Part shown: piece after piece, positions 12,201 through 24,005 of the stretch
How positions within the stretch are numbered: the stretch's first letter is position 1
How the letters are laid out: every line of letters starts with the position of its first letter
Source of the DNA: Parasponia andersonii
Lineage: Eukaryota; Streptophyta; Magnoliopsida; Rosales; Cannabaceae
Assembly (NCBI GenBank): GCA_002914805.1
Contig: JXTB01000129.1
Coordinates: 606,763 to 670,762, forward strand
Direction: 5' to 3'
DNA length: 64,000 bases
Translations under genes and position numbers: made by a program
The notes under the pieces: model-generated
Told to the model about the DNA's origin: nothing
Databases searched by the model: none
Seen by the model: the letters and a program-made list of their open reading frames with translations, nothing else

Positions 12201-15118
12201 GTTGGTGGTCCACTTCCGCAAATCACACAACTGCCCCAGCTATCGTAGCAAATCAGCGGAAAATGTGGACAGAAAGCCCAAGCCTACTGAAAGTAAAGCC
12301 CATACTGGAGGCTTTTCCAGCGCTGCTGCCAATACGGGTCCAGTGACCTTCTTTTTCCATCTTTTTTTCTCTCTCCACCTTTTTTCCTTCTTTTGCTGAA
12401 ATCTCTCCTTTTTCGTGTCATTAAGAAAAATAAATGTATCAGATAAACTAGGTTTCTTTTCTTTAATAATAAATAAATTTTCGAATCTTCAGGTTTAGAA
12501 CTTAGATTTTAGCAGGAAAAAAGCTAAGAGGAAAATTTGAAGACAAAAGAGTGGAAAAATATTTTCTTAAAATTTCATAAAATTCAATTTTAAATTTTTT
12601 TTTCTTATAATCTTTTTATTATAATCTAAATCCTTAAAATTTACCGAAAATATCTCTTACAAAATCCCCGTAAATCTTTTTTCTTCAATATTTAATAAAA
12701 TTCAAACAAAAAAATAGAATTCCTNATAAAAAAATATGCATGTTAAATTTTCATTGGCCAAATTGATACCTATGCATAGGTAAAAAAAAAATACCTACCG
12801 GATTGGTGCCATATATATATATATTATATATAATATAATATAAATTTAGCCAATGAAAATTTAGCATGCATATTTTTTTATTATAAAAAATAAGAGAGAA
12901 AGAGCATTAATGATGCACGTCTTTTCATACACTTCATTATAGCTATTGGATCACCATTAGATGGTGATTCAACGGCTAAAAATAAAATACCTACCAATTG
13001 ATAAAGAAAAAAAAATACCTATTAGATTGGCAACCATATATATATATATATATATATACGTAACACGTTTCAAATTGAATGTTATTAGTATGCTCGATCC
13101 GAGTTTACATATACATAGCCAAATAATAATTTGCAACAATGCAAACTGAATTAGCTTGTCTTTCTCATACTTTAATATTGTACATCAAAGTTTGACTAAC
13201 CCTCCACGTTTTGAAAGACAAAAGCCCAACCAGACTCGTGATTAGGTGGTGCAATGTACTTCCAAATGAGAAAAGCAGAGCAAAATTAAAAAGATTGCTC
13301 TCTTTCGCAAATGTAGCTGTAAAGCTTATGAAACATGGATTAAAATAATGTCACTTGGTGAAAAAATAAAGCTCATTCTCAATTCTTAATTCAAAGAAAG
13401 TGTTTAGTTTATGTGATAATGGAAAAGCTAATTCATAATACATGGCTATGGCAGCCATTTTTTATTAATTCAAGATAAAAAGTGAAGATAATAGATCTTT
13501 CTTCATTAAAAGAATAGTACTGGGACAGTGACCAGATTCTAATCATATCTTAATTAAATTTCGTATCTTTTCCTTTCACTTTTCAAAGAGAAAAACGATA
13601 AATATATACTAGTAAATAAAGCAAATTAAGCTTTAATATTTTTCTGTTGCAGGCAACAATGCCATCAAGTGAGAAAAATCCGTCCCGAATTCCAATGTGG
13701 AGAGGAATCAAAGTTGCGTATCTAATTATCGCGATGTGCCTATTTCCCCTTGCTATTGGAGGATATTGGGCCTACGGACACAAGGTATTATTATTTCTTA
13801 ATTAATTTCAAGCACACAGTAACTAACAATATATCTATCTGGCTGAATAATCCTACGACATATCATGAAGTTTTGTTTGGTACCTAGGAGCATGATTAGA
13901 ATTTGGTACACGGGATTAGGATTAGAATTGAGATTATTTATTCTATATTCACGTTTGATGTCAACTTGTTATTAGAATAAATAATAGATAACCCTAAAAT
14001 ATTTTAGTCTTATGTAAGTGATATCTCACATTTAAAAGAATGAAATTATTAATCCCACGCTCAAAAATAAGAAAACTCATATTTATTTTATTTTTTAGAT
14101 TAATGGGTCCCATATTATAAATATTTTTTAATATTTAAGCTAATATAAAATAAATTTATTATATATTTCAATAAAAAATGAGTCTCATATTATAATAATA
14201 ATAATAATCCAATACAATACTATACTAAATATGAAATAGTATTAAGTTTATCCAATTTAATCTAATACTATAATCCAATCTTAGTCTCAGTACCAAACAA
14301 AACCTAATATATAAAATTTATTATTAATTAATTATAATTATATTTTAGATTATATTTATATAAGATTTAATTTATTAATTATAATCACTTAAAATTAACT
14401 TATCTTATCATGTATTTATTAGTACTATTGGTGTATATTTAGTAAATATCCAATGCTAATTCTTTATCAATATTTGAGCTCTCACACCGCCACACTCATG
14501 GTCTCACAATAAGCTCCACTACAATAGAGGACCAGAAGAGTTCAGCATTTCTTTAGATATTTATGTATAGACAAATTAAATATGCATATTAATTTTGTTT
14601 TCTTTCTTCTGAAAAAAAATATTTATGTATAGATACCAGCCAATGGTGGGATGCTAACAGCAATATATCAATACCACGGGCGTGACACATCTCAATTTGT
14701 TCTAGCACTAACAAGCTTGTTCGTCATAATCAACGCGGTTAGCTCGTTCCAAATATACGGCATGCCAATGTTTGACGACATGGAGTCCAAGTACACCAAG
14801 AGGATGCACAAGCCCTTGCCGTGGTGGCTCCGGTCAGTGTCCCGGGCCATGTTCGGCTATGGTTGCTTTTTTGTAGCCGTGGCGATCCCATTTTTGGGTA
14901 GCCTGGCTGGTTTGATTGGAGGAGTTGCGGTGCCAGTTACATTTGCTTATCCTTGTTTTATGTGGTTGAAAATTAAGAAGCCCCAAAAGTATACTGCTAT
15001 ATGGTGGCTTAATTGGGTACTCGGTGTTTCAGGGGTAATTCTTAGTGTTCTACTCATAGCTGCAGGGATTTACGTTGTTATTGACACTGGGATTCAAGTC
15101 AGCTTTTTTAAGCCTTAA
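9238..15118 (+). CDS. LHT8: Lysine/histidine transporter-like 8 (AATL1-like), copy 1
   Basis: Five exons: 9238-9638, 10069-10205, 10585-11012, 13653-13784 and 14633-15118. All introns are GT-AG and the joined frame encodes 527 residues. This belongs to the amino acid/auxin permease (AAAP) family of proton-coupled membrane transporters with about eleven membrane spans. The protein has a Ser/Pro-rich cytosolic N-terminus, then the clade motif DAWLPITESRNGNAYYAAFH (about residues 91-110), the first span in GIGIQALVLP, QLPNLNSIAGVSLIGA, ILNAFGIIAFAFRGHNL, EIQATMPSS and a C-terminal GGVAVPVTFAYPCFMW. These match Arabidopsis LHT8/AATL1 rather than the LHT1 clade. Substrate cannot be read from sequence. 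Intron 3 is long (2640 bp) and carries a MITE-like hairpin and one ambiguous base (12725); intron 4 carries another MITE-like insertion. A paralogue follows 1.5 kb downstream. Confidence 0.92.
11013..13652 (+). other. Long intron 3 of transporter gene 1
   Basis: The intron is 2640 bp, AT-rich and without coding evidence. It holds an inverted-repeat element (12726-12881), a repeated phrase shared by about 12783-12826 and 13003-13056, several homopolymers and the only ambiguous base of the window, N at 12725. The corresponding intron of copy 2 is only 110 bp, so most of this length was probably gained by insertion. Confidence 0.7.
12726..12881. mobile_element. Short MITE-like inverted-repeat element
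   Basis: A 39-bp arm at 12726-12764 matches the reverse complement of 12843-12881 at 37 of 39 positions, with about 78 bp of mostly A/T sequence between. The 156-bp element lies in an intron and has no coding capacity. A TA follows the right arm at 12882-12883; the matching left base is the N at 12725, so a TA target duplication is possible but unreadable. It fits a non-autonomous DNA transposon of unknown superfamily. Confidence 0.6.
13870..14303. mobile_element. MITE-like insertion in intron 4 of transporter gene 1
   Basis: GTTTTGTTTGGTAC at 13870-13883 is repeated exactly in inverted orientation at 14290-14303, giving a 434-bp AT-rich unit with 14-bp perfect terminal inverted repeats and weaker similarity further in. 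There is no coding frame. I could not find a convincing target-site duplication, so the superfamily is open. Confidence 0.55.
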
Positions 15119-16532
15119 TTGTTATTCTTGTATATTTTTTTTATAGAATATTATAGATAAATACCAGGTCTAGCTCGTTCGCTTGATTTAACACATGTTC
15201 TGTTAATTCGGGATTAATTTCGATGATATTATTTTTGAACCAATTTGATTTCTTTGTACTATGTATGGCTTCAAATTCAATGTTATTGATAGTCCCAGTT
15301 TTGTTGAGAAAAATGCAAAAGGGTTGCACTTGTACTTTTACACTACACCAATAGAGATACATGTAGTTATATCGATCGTATATGTGTAAATTTAAAGATA
15401 AAATAAGGTTAGTCTTATTAGTGTATATGATGATAAACACCATTAGTACTCCTAATTAAGCATTGTGCTTCTATATTCTCTTTAGTTTTTCTGCCACTTG
15501 CGCAAAAGAAACTATATCACCTTAGTGTAAAGAAAGCTTTTCGACATGCCGAGCAGGCCATAATTAATTAGATTAATTAGAAGTGTGATTAATGGCCAAT
15601 AAGATTACTCCCAAGGTATTATGATTAATTATTGTACCTATTCCATTCATATAAATATATATATATATATCTCACATTATAAAGATTATCATTAGGGAAA
15701 GATATGTACCTCTCTCTCTTTTATAAATTAATTTCACGTGTACGTACGGACAGATGCATGACTCAGATACACTCAACTAATTAGGAAATTCATTAAGTCC
15801 ATCAAAACACAAAACAACGGGGAAAAGTTTTTAGAAAAAAAAGCTAATACAAACAGAGATAAGAAAATGAGAGGAAGACGCTCACAGAAAAGAAAGTTTG
15901 GTGAGCCCTTTGAATCAAACCTCATACACAACTTACGTGGCGCATTAATATTACATTGCAAAGTAGTCTGAAGTAAGCTATACAGGAACATGCTGATGTC
16001 ATGATATTAATCCAGGTATGTGGGCATGCATATACACTAATGATGAGACGTAATTATGTACATATATGAGCCCCAATTATTTGAAGTATTTATGTGTAGT
16101 ATACTAGATAATACAAGTCAACGTACACTTAATCTAGAATGACCCATGAAGAAAATAGCGTTAGTAAGCTTTCAAACGTGATGTTGTTTTTTGGGAAGGA
16201 AAATCCAAAAGAAACGAGAACCACAGATCACTGACTCACTAATAAGATAGACTCTCACCATGACGATACCATATGAAGTGTGGCTGTCATATCTAATTGA
16301 GTCCCGAAGGGACAAAGCTAAAAAAAGAAAAAAAAAGAAGACAACACAAATTGGTCTTGTCATCTTCAGGTCTTTAGATTACATAATAGCAGCCACAATT
16401 GGTGATGATCAGTCAAAAGTTTTCCACTTTAAATTCTTCCCCACCAGTGGCCTTCTCAATAAGCTAATCACGTTTCGATTGACCTACGACTCAGCATCCA
16501 CATACTACTCTAGTCTAACTTAGTTCGTCTTG
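15119..16532. other. Intergenic DNA between the two transporter genes
   Basis: About 1.4 kb holding the 3' region of copy 1 and the promoter of copy 2. A TATATAA motif at 16533-16539 lies 72 bp before the copy 2 ATG. Short open frames here (such as 15141-15443 minus and 16260-16523 plus) resemble no known protein. Confidence 0.6.
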
Positions 16533-16610
16533 TATATAATAGGCCCACATATCAACACCCTTTTTTAAGCAAAGCTACTCTATCACAATTTAAGCCTTAA
16601 TTAAGTAGAA

Positions 16611-19600
16611 ATGGCTACTACTCATGAGCTGGTGGAAATGAAGTTTAGCCCCAAAGAAGAAGAAAATAAGGCAATCTCAGCCCCTCCATTTCGAGTCTAT
16701 AATTCTCCTTCAGTCCCCAAAAGTCCGTTCCTTTCGCGTTTGATGAGTAGTACTAGTAACACTCCTCTAGCCAGCCCTGTGAAAAAGGCCATTGCAAGCA
16801 TGCAAGGCTACTTGGAAGAAGTTGGTCACTTCACAAAGCTTGAGCCCCATGAGGCTTGGCTGCCTATAACAGAGTCAAGGAATGGTAATGCTTACTACGC
16901 CGCCTTTCACACTCTGAGTTCCGGAATCGGAGTTCAAGCCCTGCTTCTCCCTCTTGCTCTGGCTGTCCTTGGTTGGTATGTTATATATTTGGTACCCTTT
17001 TCTCCTAACTATATTTTGTAGCTTATTTTAACAATTGACAATACTGAAATTGAGGTGGTTTGCATACATGCAGGACATGGGGAATCATATGTCTCTCCCT
17101 GGCTTTCGTGTGGCAGTTGTACACACTGTGGTTACTGATACAGCTTCATGAATCGGATTCTGGTATGCGCTACAGCAGATACCTCCGCCTTTCCATGGCC
17201 GCTTTTGGTAAGCCCCACTAGATAAGTTCCATGCACATTCAAACCACAAGTCATGAGAATACCAACTAATTGCTTTTCTTCTAAACGAATACGATCTGAT
17301 ATCTTTTAAACCGGAGCTAGCGTTATAGGTTTTAAGATCGCGTGATCCAGGCTCGAGTTCTGGCTAGGCTTTTTACTAATTGTAAGTCCTAGCTAGTAAA
17401 GCTCCTAGAGCACCCCCCCCCCCCTTTTTTTTTTCTAAGACACGAGAAAATTAAGGTCTAAAAAAAAGAAGTAAAAGAAGAAAGATTTCCTCTTCAAAGA
17501 ACAAAAAATAAAGAAGAAGAAGAAAGATTAATGCACATCCTAGCTAGATAGCCAGAGATGCCCTTGGAAGATAAAAGAAAGTCCACATAACCATATTACT
17601 GCATTTTCTTCTGCGTCAGCAACTCGATACATTTTCAAAAAGCGGGAAAGAAAAAAAAAATAAAAAGAAAAAGAAAAAGGCCACGGGGGCAAAGATCAAC
17701 TATTGAATCTTCTTATCACATATTAACACACTTTAAAACGAAGCATACCAATGACAATACTACACTTGGAAAGTAATTGAAAAAACAACTTTTCTTGCCA
17801 AACATGTTATGATTTGAGTCGACAAGACGGGGAAGATAATATCGGACGAGATAATTATTGGAGTAATCAATCTTACCAGTAACGCATATGACAAGATGTG
17901 CATTACACTGTAGTCTATAGTTGAGCGGTCCTAGTGCCTTGCTCGTAATAATCCAATATGGTCAAATATCTTTCTGTTAATATTCTACTGCTTTGCGGGG
18001 CCTTCGGCCAGATTTTATTTCTAATTTTGTTATTAATTAGGGACACAATCCCTTTATATTTTAACACTTTTGTAACTGACTCTACTCACAGATGCTGTAC
18101 TCTTTTCTTCTTGTCTAGATTTTTGAGGCATTTTTAGGGATGGCGTTAGCCAAAAATATTGTTTAGACATGACTTTGTGGATGCTTGTCTAGAGTTTTTA
18201 GTTTTAATGCCTTCATTTCATTTTTTATTATTGTTTTTGTGTTGTATTTCGACTTTGTATTTTATATTTTTGTATTTAATATATTTTCTGATTAGAGGAT
18301 TATTGAGTAAGACATGGGGTGCCAACATAGTTAGTTGAGATTCTTGATACTTTTTCTTTTTAAAATAAAAAAAAAAATCTTTCTGTTACTATTAACAAAA
18401 AAATATAAAAATCAAGAAAACTTGAAAAAAAAAAATAATCATTCTCATAAGTACAAATTATTTAGGTAAATCATAACAAATTATTTAGGTAAATCATTTT
18501 TCGTCTTTTTGAAGTTATACACAAACGACTAACTACTAAGGTGAACAGGTGAGAAGATAGGGAAACTGGTGGCCCTTTTTCCAATCATGTATCTATCAGG
18601 TGGCACGTGCGTAACCCTGATCATGATCGGAGGTGGCACCATGAAGATATTTTTCGAGCTCTTATGCGATGAAACATGCAGTGTAAAGCCCCTGACCACC
18701 ATAGAATGGTACTTGGTTTTCACGTGTATAGCCACCGTTATTGCTCAGCTTCCGAACCTCAATTCAATAGCTGGAGTTTCATTCATTGGGGCCATCACGG
18801 CCGTAAGCTACTCCACGCTGATTTGGGTGCTCTCCATAAGCAAAGGCAGGCCCCAGGGAGTGTCCTATGAACCACTAGAGGATGCAAAATCAGATATGGC
18901 TAGCCTTTTCGAAATACTCAATGCGCTTGGGATCATCGCCTTTGCTTTTAGAGGCCACAATCTTGTTCTTGAAATACAGGTAATATTTTTTGTTTAACAC
19001 ATCATTATTTATAAATACATTTAGTTTCTTTCATAATTAAATTGTTGCTAATTATTGTGTGTACCTATGTGTTTTTGGCTTTTTTGCAGGGGACAATGCC
19101 TTCTAGCGTTAAGTGCCCATCTCGTTTGCCTATGTGGAACGGAGTGAAGTTTGCATATTTAATCATCGCAATGTGTTTGTTTCCCCTTGCAATTGTAGGA
19201 TACTGGTCTTATGGAAACTTGGTAAGTTAAAACATGTTTCTTTAAATGTATAAAAACCTGTTTTGGAAAAGTGTGGAGCAGATTTTGGATTCACTCTTCG
19301 GTCTTCACTGGCTATAATTATTATTTCGTTATTTGAGCATGAAAAGGTAATTAATTAAAGAATTGGATGGCAGATACCTGCTTCGAATGACAGGCTATTA
19401 ACCGCTTTGTACCAATTCCACAGAGGAGGCACATCAAAATTAGTCATAGTAATGACAAGCACGCTGGTGGTGATTAACTGCCTAAGTTCCTTTCAAATAT
19501 ATGCAATGCCAGTGTTTGACAATTTGGAGTTCAGATTCACCAGTGCCATGAATAGACCCTGCCCACGTTGGCTACGATCAGCGTTTAGGATTTTCTTCGG

Positions 19601-19865
19601 ATGCCTAGCATCTTTCATAGCAGTTGCGCTTCCATTTTTGCCAAGCTTGGCAGGGCTGATCGGTGGCGTGGCGCTGCCTATCACCCTTGCTTATCCTAGT
19701 TTCATGTGGATTCTCATCAGGAAACCCCAAAAGTACAGCGCAGTTTGGTTACTCAATTGGTTGTTGGGAGTCCTAGGTATGGTCCTCAGCGTTTCAGTAG
19801 TCACTGGGGCAATCTGGACCTTCGTCACCAAGGGACTAGAAGTTCACTTTTTAAAGCCCGAATAA
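16611..19865 (+). CDS. LHT8: Lysine/histidine transporter-like 8 (AATL1-like), copy 2
   Basis: Five exons: 16611-16975, 17074-17207, 18549-18979, 19090-19221 and 19374-19865, encoding 517 residues. Exon limits and intron phases equal those of copy 1, so the two are tandem duplicates. This copy keeps the phrase GYLEEVGHFTKLEPHEAWL (about residues 65-83), which Arabidopsis AATL1 also has; copy 1 has a shortened, different version there. Other landmarks are ESRNGNAYYAAFHTL, EKIGKLVALFPIMYLSGGTC, PNLNSIAGVSFIGA, FRGHNLVLEIQ and GGVALPITLAYPSFMW. It should be a proton-coupled plasma-membrane amino-acid transporter like the rest of AAAP; its substrate is not known from sequence. Intron 2 is the long one here (1341 bp) whereas intron 3 is the long one in copy 1. 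Confidence 0.93.
17208..18548 (+). other. Intron 2 of transporter gene 2
   Basis: A 1341-bp intron without coding evidence. It contains a C-run then T-run (about 17411-17432), A-rich stretches and a 23-bp tandem duplication ending near 18497, shortly before the splice acceptor. A phrase near 17310-17370 looks faintly like a tRNA-derived SINE promoter, but not enough to call one. Confidence 0.55.
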
Positions 19866-20865
19866 CAAATGAGAAGAAAGGTTATGCAAAAATATAAAAG
19901 CAATAGTACATATGTTTGCTTCTGATGTTTAGCCTTAAGTGTTTTGCATCGACCTTGAGCCATCAAAACTGACATCTTGGCCTCATCACTAGTGTAACCA
20001 ATGCCTTGCATAATTTATTCCCATATCCTTGATTGACTGACATGTAACACTATTTACTTGATGTTTATTGTGGATAGATGTATAAATCATATGGCTTTCG
20101 TGCTTGCTTTAAAAGTTTCCCATTCTGCAAAAGGCTATCCTATAATACTCAAAATTTTTGTGACTTAGTCGGTCCTCTGGCTACTTCTTCTATGTATTTG
20201 AAATGAACAATTTAATTATATAATCAATGTTTACCATTTTCCCATATGGGCACATAACATCTGAAATTGGTATTTTACTTACAGCCGGTAAAATTGAACT
20301 TCGGACATGACACTAGTCCTTCCCCACACACACAAGGTGGGGATAAGATTGGACAAACGTTCACTTCACCTTTTGGCAAGCGTTATTGTGAACAAACAGC
20401 ATCACAATACTTCTTGCTCATCTCAGGTAAGGTAATATTGAACCTTGCACAGGACACTGGTTATCCCTGTCACGCACGATGGGGTAGAGGAAGAATTGGA
20501 CAAACGTCTACGTCACTTTTGATCGCTTTAGAGGATAACAAAGTTTAAAAAGTGTCAAAATAAAAATATTATGTTGAACCCACTTTATAAACAGGAACAA
20601 CAAACAAGGAACTGAAAAGAGAAAAACCCAATAACTAACTGCCTCGCTACCTTGCTCATCCATTCAATGAAAGATTTCAATTCACTGTCTTGAATGATAA
20701 GAACGAACTATGGCTTCAGCATCCTCTGAAGAACACATACCGATCAGGTGGGTGCGAGTACACTTTAGTATCAATGAAAGAGGCGAACTGGGGCAGTGAA
20801 ATAAGCCAAGCCAAGAATTCTCATGCTTTACACATCAAAATGAATAAGCGTGACTTCAACTGGTC
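19866..20865. other. Intergenic DNA between convergent genes
   Basis: Lies between the 3' ends of transporter copy 2 (plus) and the small membrane-protein gene (minus). It holds a diverged 85-bp direct duplication (20292-20521) and otherwise untranslated sequence. Confidence 0.6.
20292..20521. repeat. Degenerate direct duplication, about 85 bp per copy
   Basis: Copies at 20292-20373 and 20437-20521 share ATTGAAC, GACACT, a GTGGGGA/ATGGGG block, ATTGGACAAACGT and CACTT in the same order. They have clearly diverged. Function unknown; the gap between them is about 63 bp. Confidence 0.55.
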
Positions 20866-22304
20866 TTACATAGACAACGGAAGAAGCATTCTTCGTCTCT
20901 TTTTTCTCGCCAATCTCACTTGCTTTGTAATTTTAATGCACAAAAGCAAAAGCATTGTGATGCACACCAAGATAAACGCAAGACGTAAGTGCCTAAAGTA
21001 TAAAGAAACAGCTGAAAAAACCAAGAAAGCTAAAATGACAAGCTCCCATATTACAAAGATCACAACATCTACCCTGCATCAACAAATGGGGAGAAAAAAA
21101 AAAGGTTCAAAACATTATCAGAATGATAAATGATATTATCCAAAGGTATATAAGGAAACAATTTAAACATGAACTATGAAACAAGGTTCTATATAGACTA
21201 TTTGCATATAACAATATGAAGCAAGTGACGTTATTAAATCTCACACACAAGGTGCAGAAAGTACGAGAGTATAAAAGGGAAAATAAATGATTAAATCTTG
21301 TGGAAGAGCACAACGTCAATATCATTCAAAATACTTCTTGCCCAAAATGGATTATATTTCTTTATACCTAAACAGGTTAGTAGAAAATGATAAAAAAGGC
21401 ATTAGACATGAAAATTGAGAAGGCTTAGGATCCAGAAAGAGAAAAGGCACATAGTAATTAGTTGCAAAGTGCCAAAATTTATTGAGAGAGAGAAAGAGTA
21501 TTATATGTATATATATATATACACATATATATATATATTCAGCAGATCCTCATGAGAGCCCATAAATGGTCTGTCACAACTCACAAGTATGTATGCAAAC
21601 GTGTGCTCCCCCAAATAATCTAGAGCTTGATTATTACAAAGACATGCAAAATAAGTGATAACAGTTTGGGAAGTTGTTATTCATACTCGGTCTTTCTCCA
21701 TCTAAATGATTATTGAACTCAGTATGAGCTCGTTAAACATTCCAAATCACTAATATATCAAACCATAAAGTTAATCATCTGCCTGATTAGCTTATTTTGG
21801 TTCTCCGAATATTAAGTTTCCATTCTTTCGGTCAAGAGAAAAAACAATTATAATACAACTGTTCTGGATTATAAGTATTCAATAATCATAAAAAGAAAAA
21901 AGAACCAATTTTCCCAAACCAGAAAAGGACAATAAGAAAAAGAAAAATATTTTCCAAACCAAATAGAACGAAAAGTCAAAACCTAATTCCATGGACCTGT
22001 CCATCTCGGTAATTCGAAAGCTAAAATTTGTGTGATCAGAAGCCCAATAATAAAAAATGAAAATTTTTAAAAGGGCACTAAAATCCTAAATTGAACTTTG
22101 AAGCTATTATTACCAATTTCGAATCAGATTATAGACAAATCGAACATTTAAAAAATAAAATAAAACGAAAAAAAAAAAAAAGGAGTGGTACCTTGAAGAA
22201 GTGAGATTAGAGGTGGAGGAGAAGAAAGAGACGGAGGCCCAGTCGTGTTTGGATCGAATTTGATACTCTCTGAGCTGTTCCGCAAGATTGGATCGTGTTA
22301 TCAT
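20866..22304 (-). CDS. Small conserved plant membrane protein (about 106 aa)
   Basis: Two exons on the minus strand: 22304 down to 22192, then 21073 down to 20866, joined by a 1118-bp GT-AG intron; the split codon becomes Arg. The protein starts MITRSNLAEQLREYQIRSKH, continues DWASVSFFSSTSNLTSSR, then has two hydrophobic segments (about residues 43-60 and 66-84) and ends with a basic tail, RRRMLLPLSM. I recognise this layout (LAEQLR-YQIRS N-terminus, two membrane spans, RRMLLPLSM end) from small uncharacterised plant proteins of about 105 residues. Function is unknown; a two-span membrane protein with both ends on the same side is what the sequence suggests. Each exon alone is below the size most gene finders accept. 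The exact clade and start codon were not checked. Confidence 0.75.
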
Positions 22305-24005
22305 GGCTATTCTATCCTCCTCTTTTGAAAAATTGCTTTTGCTTCTCTGTAAAAAGCGTTAAGAGATAATCAACGAGGAAGACGAGAACGCGGGCTCATT
22401 GATGATTGAACAAAGGCCAAGAATAATAATCAAACGTTCTTCCTATTAGCTGGGTTCCTTGCGTGGACCTTCCCCCACTCTAACTTTCCCCCTTTTTAAA
22501 TTATTCTTTTCATCTTTGGTTCACCACCACCTACCGATGAGTGGAGTTCAAATTTGGCTATATAGTCCTCCCTTTGTGTGTGTGCGTGTGTTTTTTTTTT
22601 TTTTTCGTTTTTAAAGAAAATACTTTGGAGTAATGCATTTTTCGGAGTCTAAAGCCTAAATTTTGAGTAATTTAAACTACTAAAAGACAACATTTCCTTT
22701 CATATCCTTTCTTGTTACTAAAAAATAAAATAAATGAAAAATGAATTAAATCAAAATAAAATAAGATAAAACTATAAAACTAAATAAATAAACTGTAGAG
22801 AGCGATATTTATGAAATAGATGGAAATATTTAGTACGATTTTTAAGTTTGGAAACAAAATAAGCAACGTTAATTCAGTTTTGATATTTAATATTGAGTTT
22901 AATTTGTCATTTCATATGTAAAAAGTTTTCTTTTTTTTGAAAATTTGAACATAAATTTAAGATGGTCCTAAGAAGATCATTTTAAAAAAAGGGACTTATA
23001 GTAAAATGATTGATTCTGAGGCAGATTTTAATCAAATGTCCATATCTCAAAATATTGTTGCAAAATAACAGGTATATTAGTGGATATACTAGGTTTAAAA
23101 TCTGATATGACTAGTATAAAAATCAATGTATTCAATACATAAACTAAAGTTTATATATAATTAGATATACTAAACTATTTAACTATAAAAAGAGAAAAAT
23201 AAATATTTATTAATAAAAAGAAGACATTCACACTAATTTATCTTTTAAAACATAGTCGTAAGAAGATGAGAGAGGTATGATTATGTGTAAGAGTATTGAA
23301 CTGATCAAGGGAGTGACGGTAATACATTTTTTAACATAACAAACTTAGTAAAAAGTAAGAAAAAAAATGCAGGTGTATGTGAAAATGTAATACACTAAAT
23401 AGGCAGTGGGGCTAAAATGCTTGGGTAATTAGGTTCCAAGTTAGTTTTAGTGCCTGTGCTTTTCATTTGGCAACTAGTTTTTAGTTTTTACTAAAAGATT
23501 TGACAAAAGCGCCTTATTGTGTTCCTCAATGTCAAAAGTGGTTGAGCCAAAAATAACACTTACTTCTGGGATAAAACTGTTATTTTTCTTCAAACTTAAA
23601 TCAATGTGCCATCTCTATGAAAGGATTCCACCAAAGTGTCTGTTTGAATTCAAGTCCTTTAGGGCTTAGGCCCAGGGAGACCCACTATTGCTTTTTGAGT
23701 ATTTGTATCAATTAAAAAAAAAAGCTGTTTTAAATATTTTATTATTATAATTTTATTTTGATAAATAATTTTTTTTAGTTGATTTATTTTTATAAAGTAA
23801 ATCAAAATTTTTAAAAATAAATTTATATATTCTATGTTTATAAAGGAAATCAATTTTTGTAAAAAATAAATTAATATATTTTGATATAATAAATATGTAA
23901 AATGGTTATTGTTTAAATAATATTAAAAACTCAATCACTTTTTAACAGTATAATTTTTTTTTTTGCTGAGGAGGCCATTATAATTTTGGCCCTACTTAGA
24001 TTATG
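22305..24005. other. Intergenic DNA upstream of the small gene and of LDL1
   Basis: Contains the upstream region of the minus-strand small gene and AT-rich sequence with no recognised gene. The open frame at 23659-23853 (minus) is low-complexity. Confidence 0.6.

Noticed and set aside
12202-12399. 65-residue open frame in transporter intron 3
   Set aside because: Lies in an intron, begins at a weak start and ends in Phe-rich low complexity.
16260-16523. 87-residue open frame before transporter copy 2
   Set aside because: Overlaps the putative promoter and has no recognised similarity.
17300-17440. SINE-like phrase with GGCTCGAGTTC, resembling a tRNA B box
   Set aside because: No convincing A box at the right spacing, no poly-A end and no target duplication.
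20690-21133. 147-residue plus-strand open frame
   Set aside because: It is the antisense of exon 2 of the small membrane-protein gene, whose conserved ends favour the minus strand.
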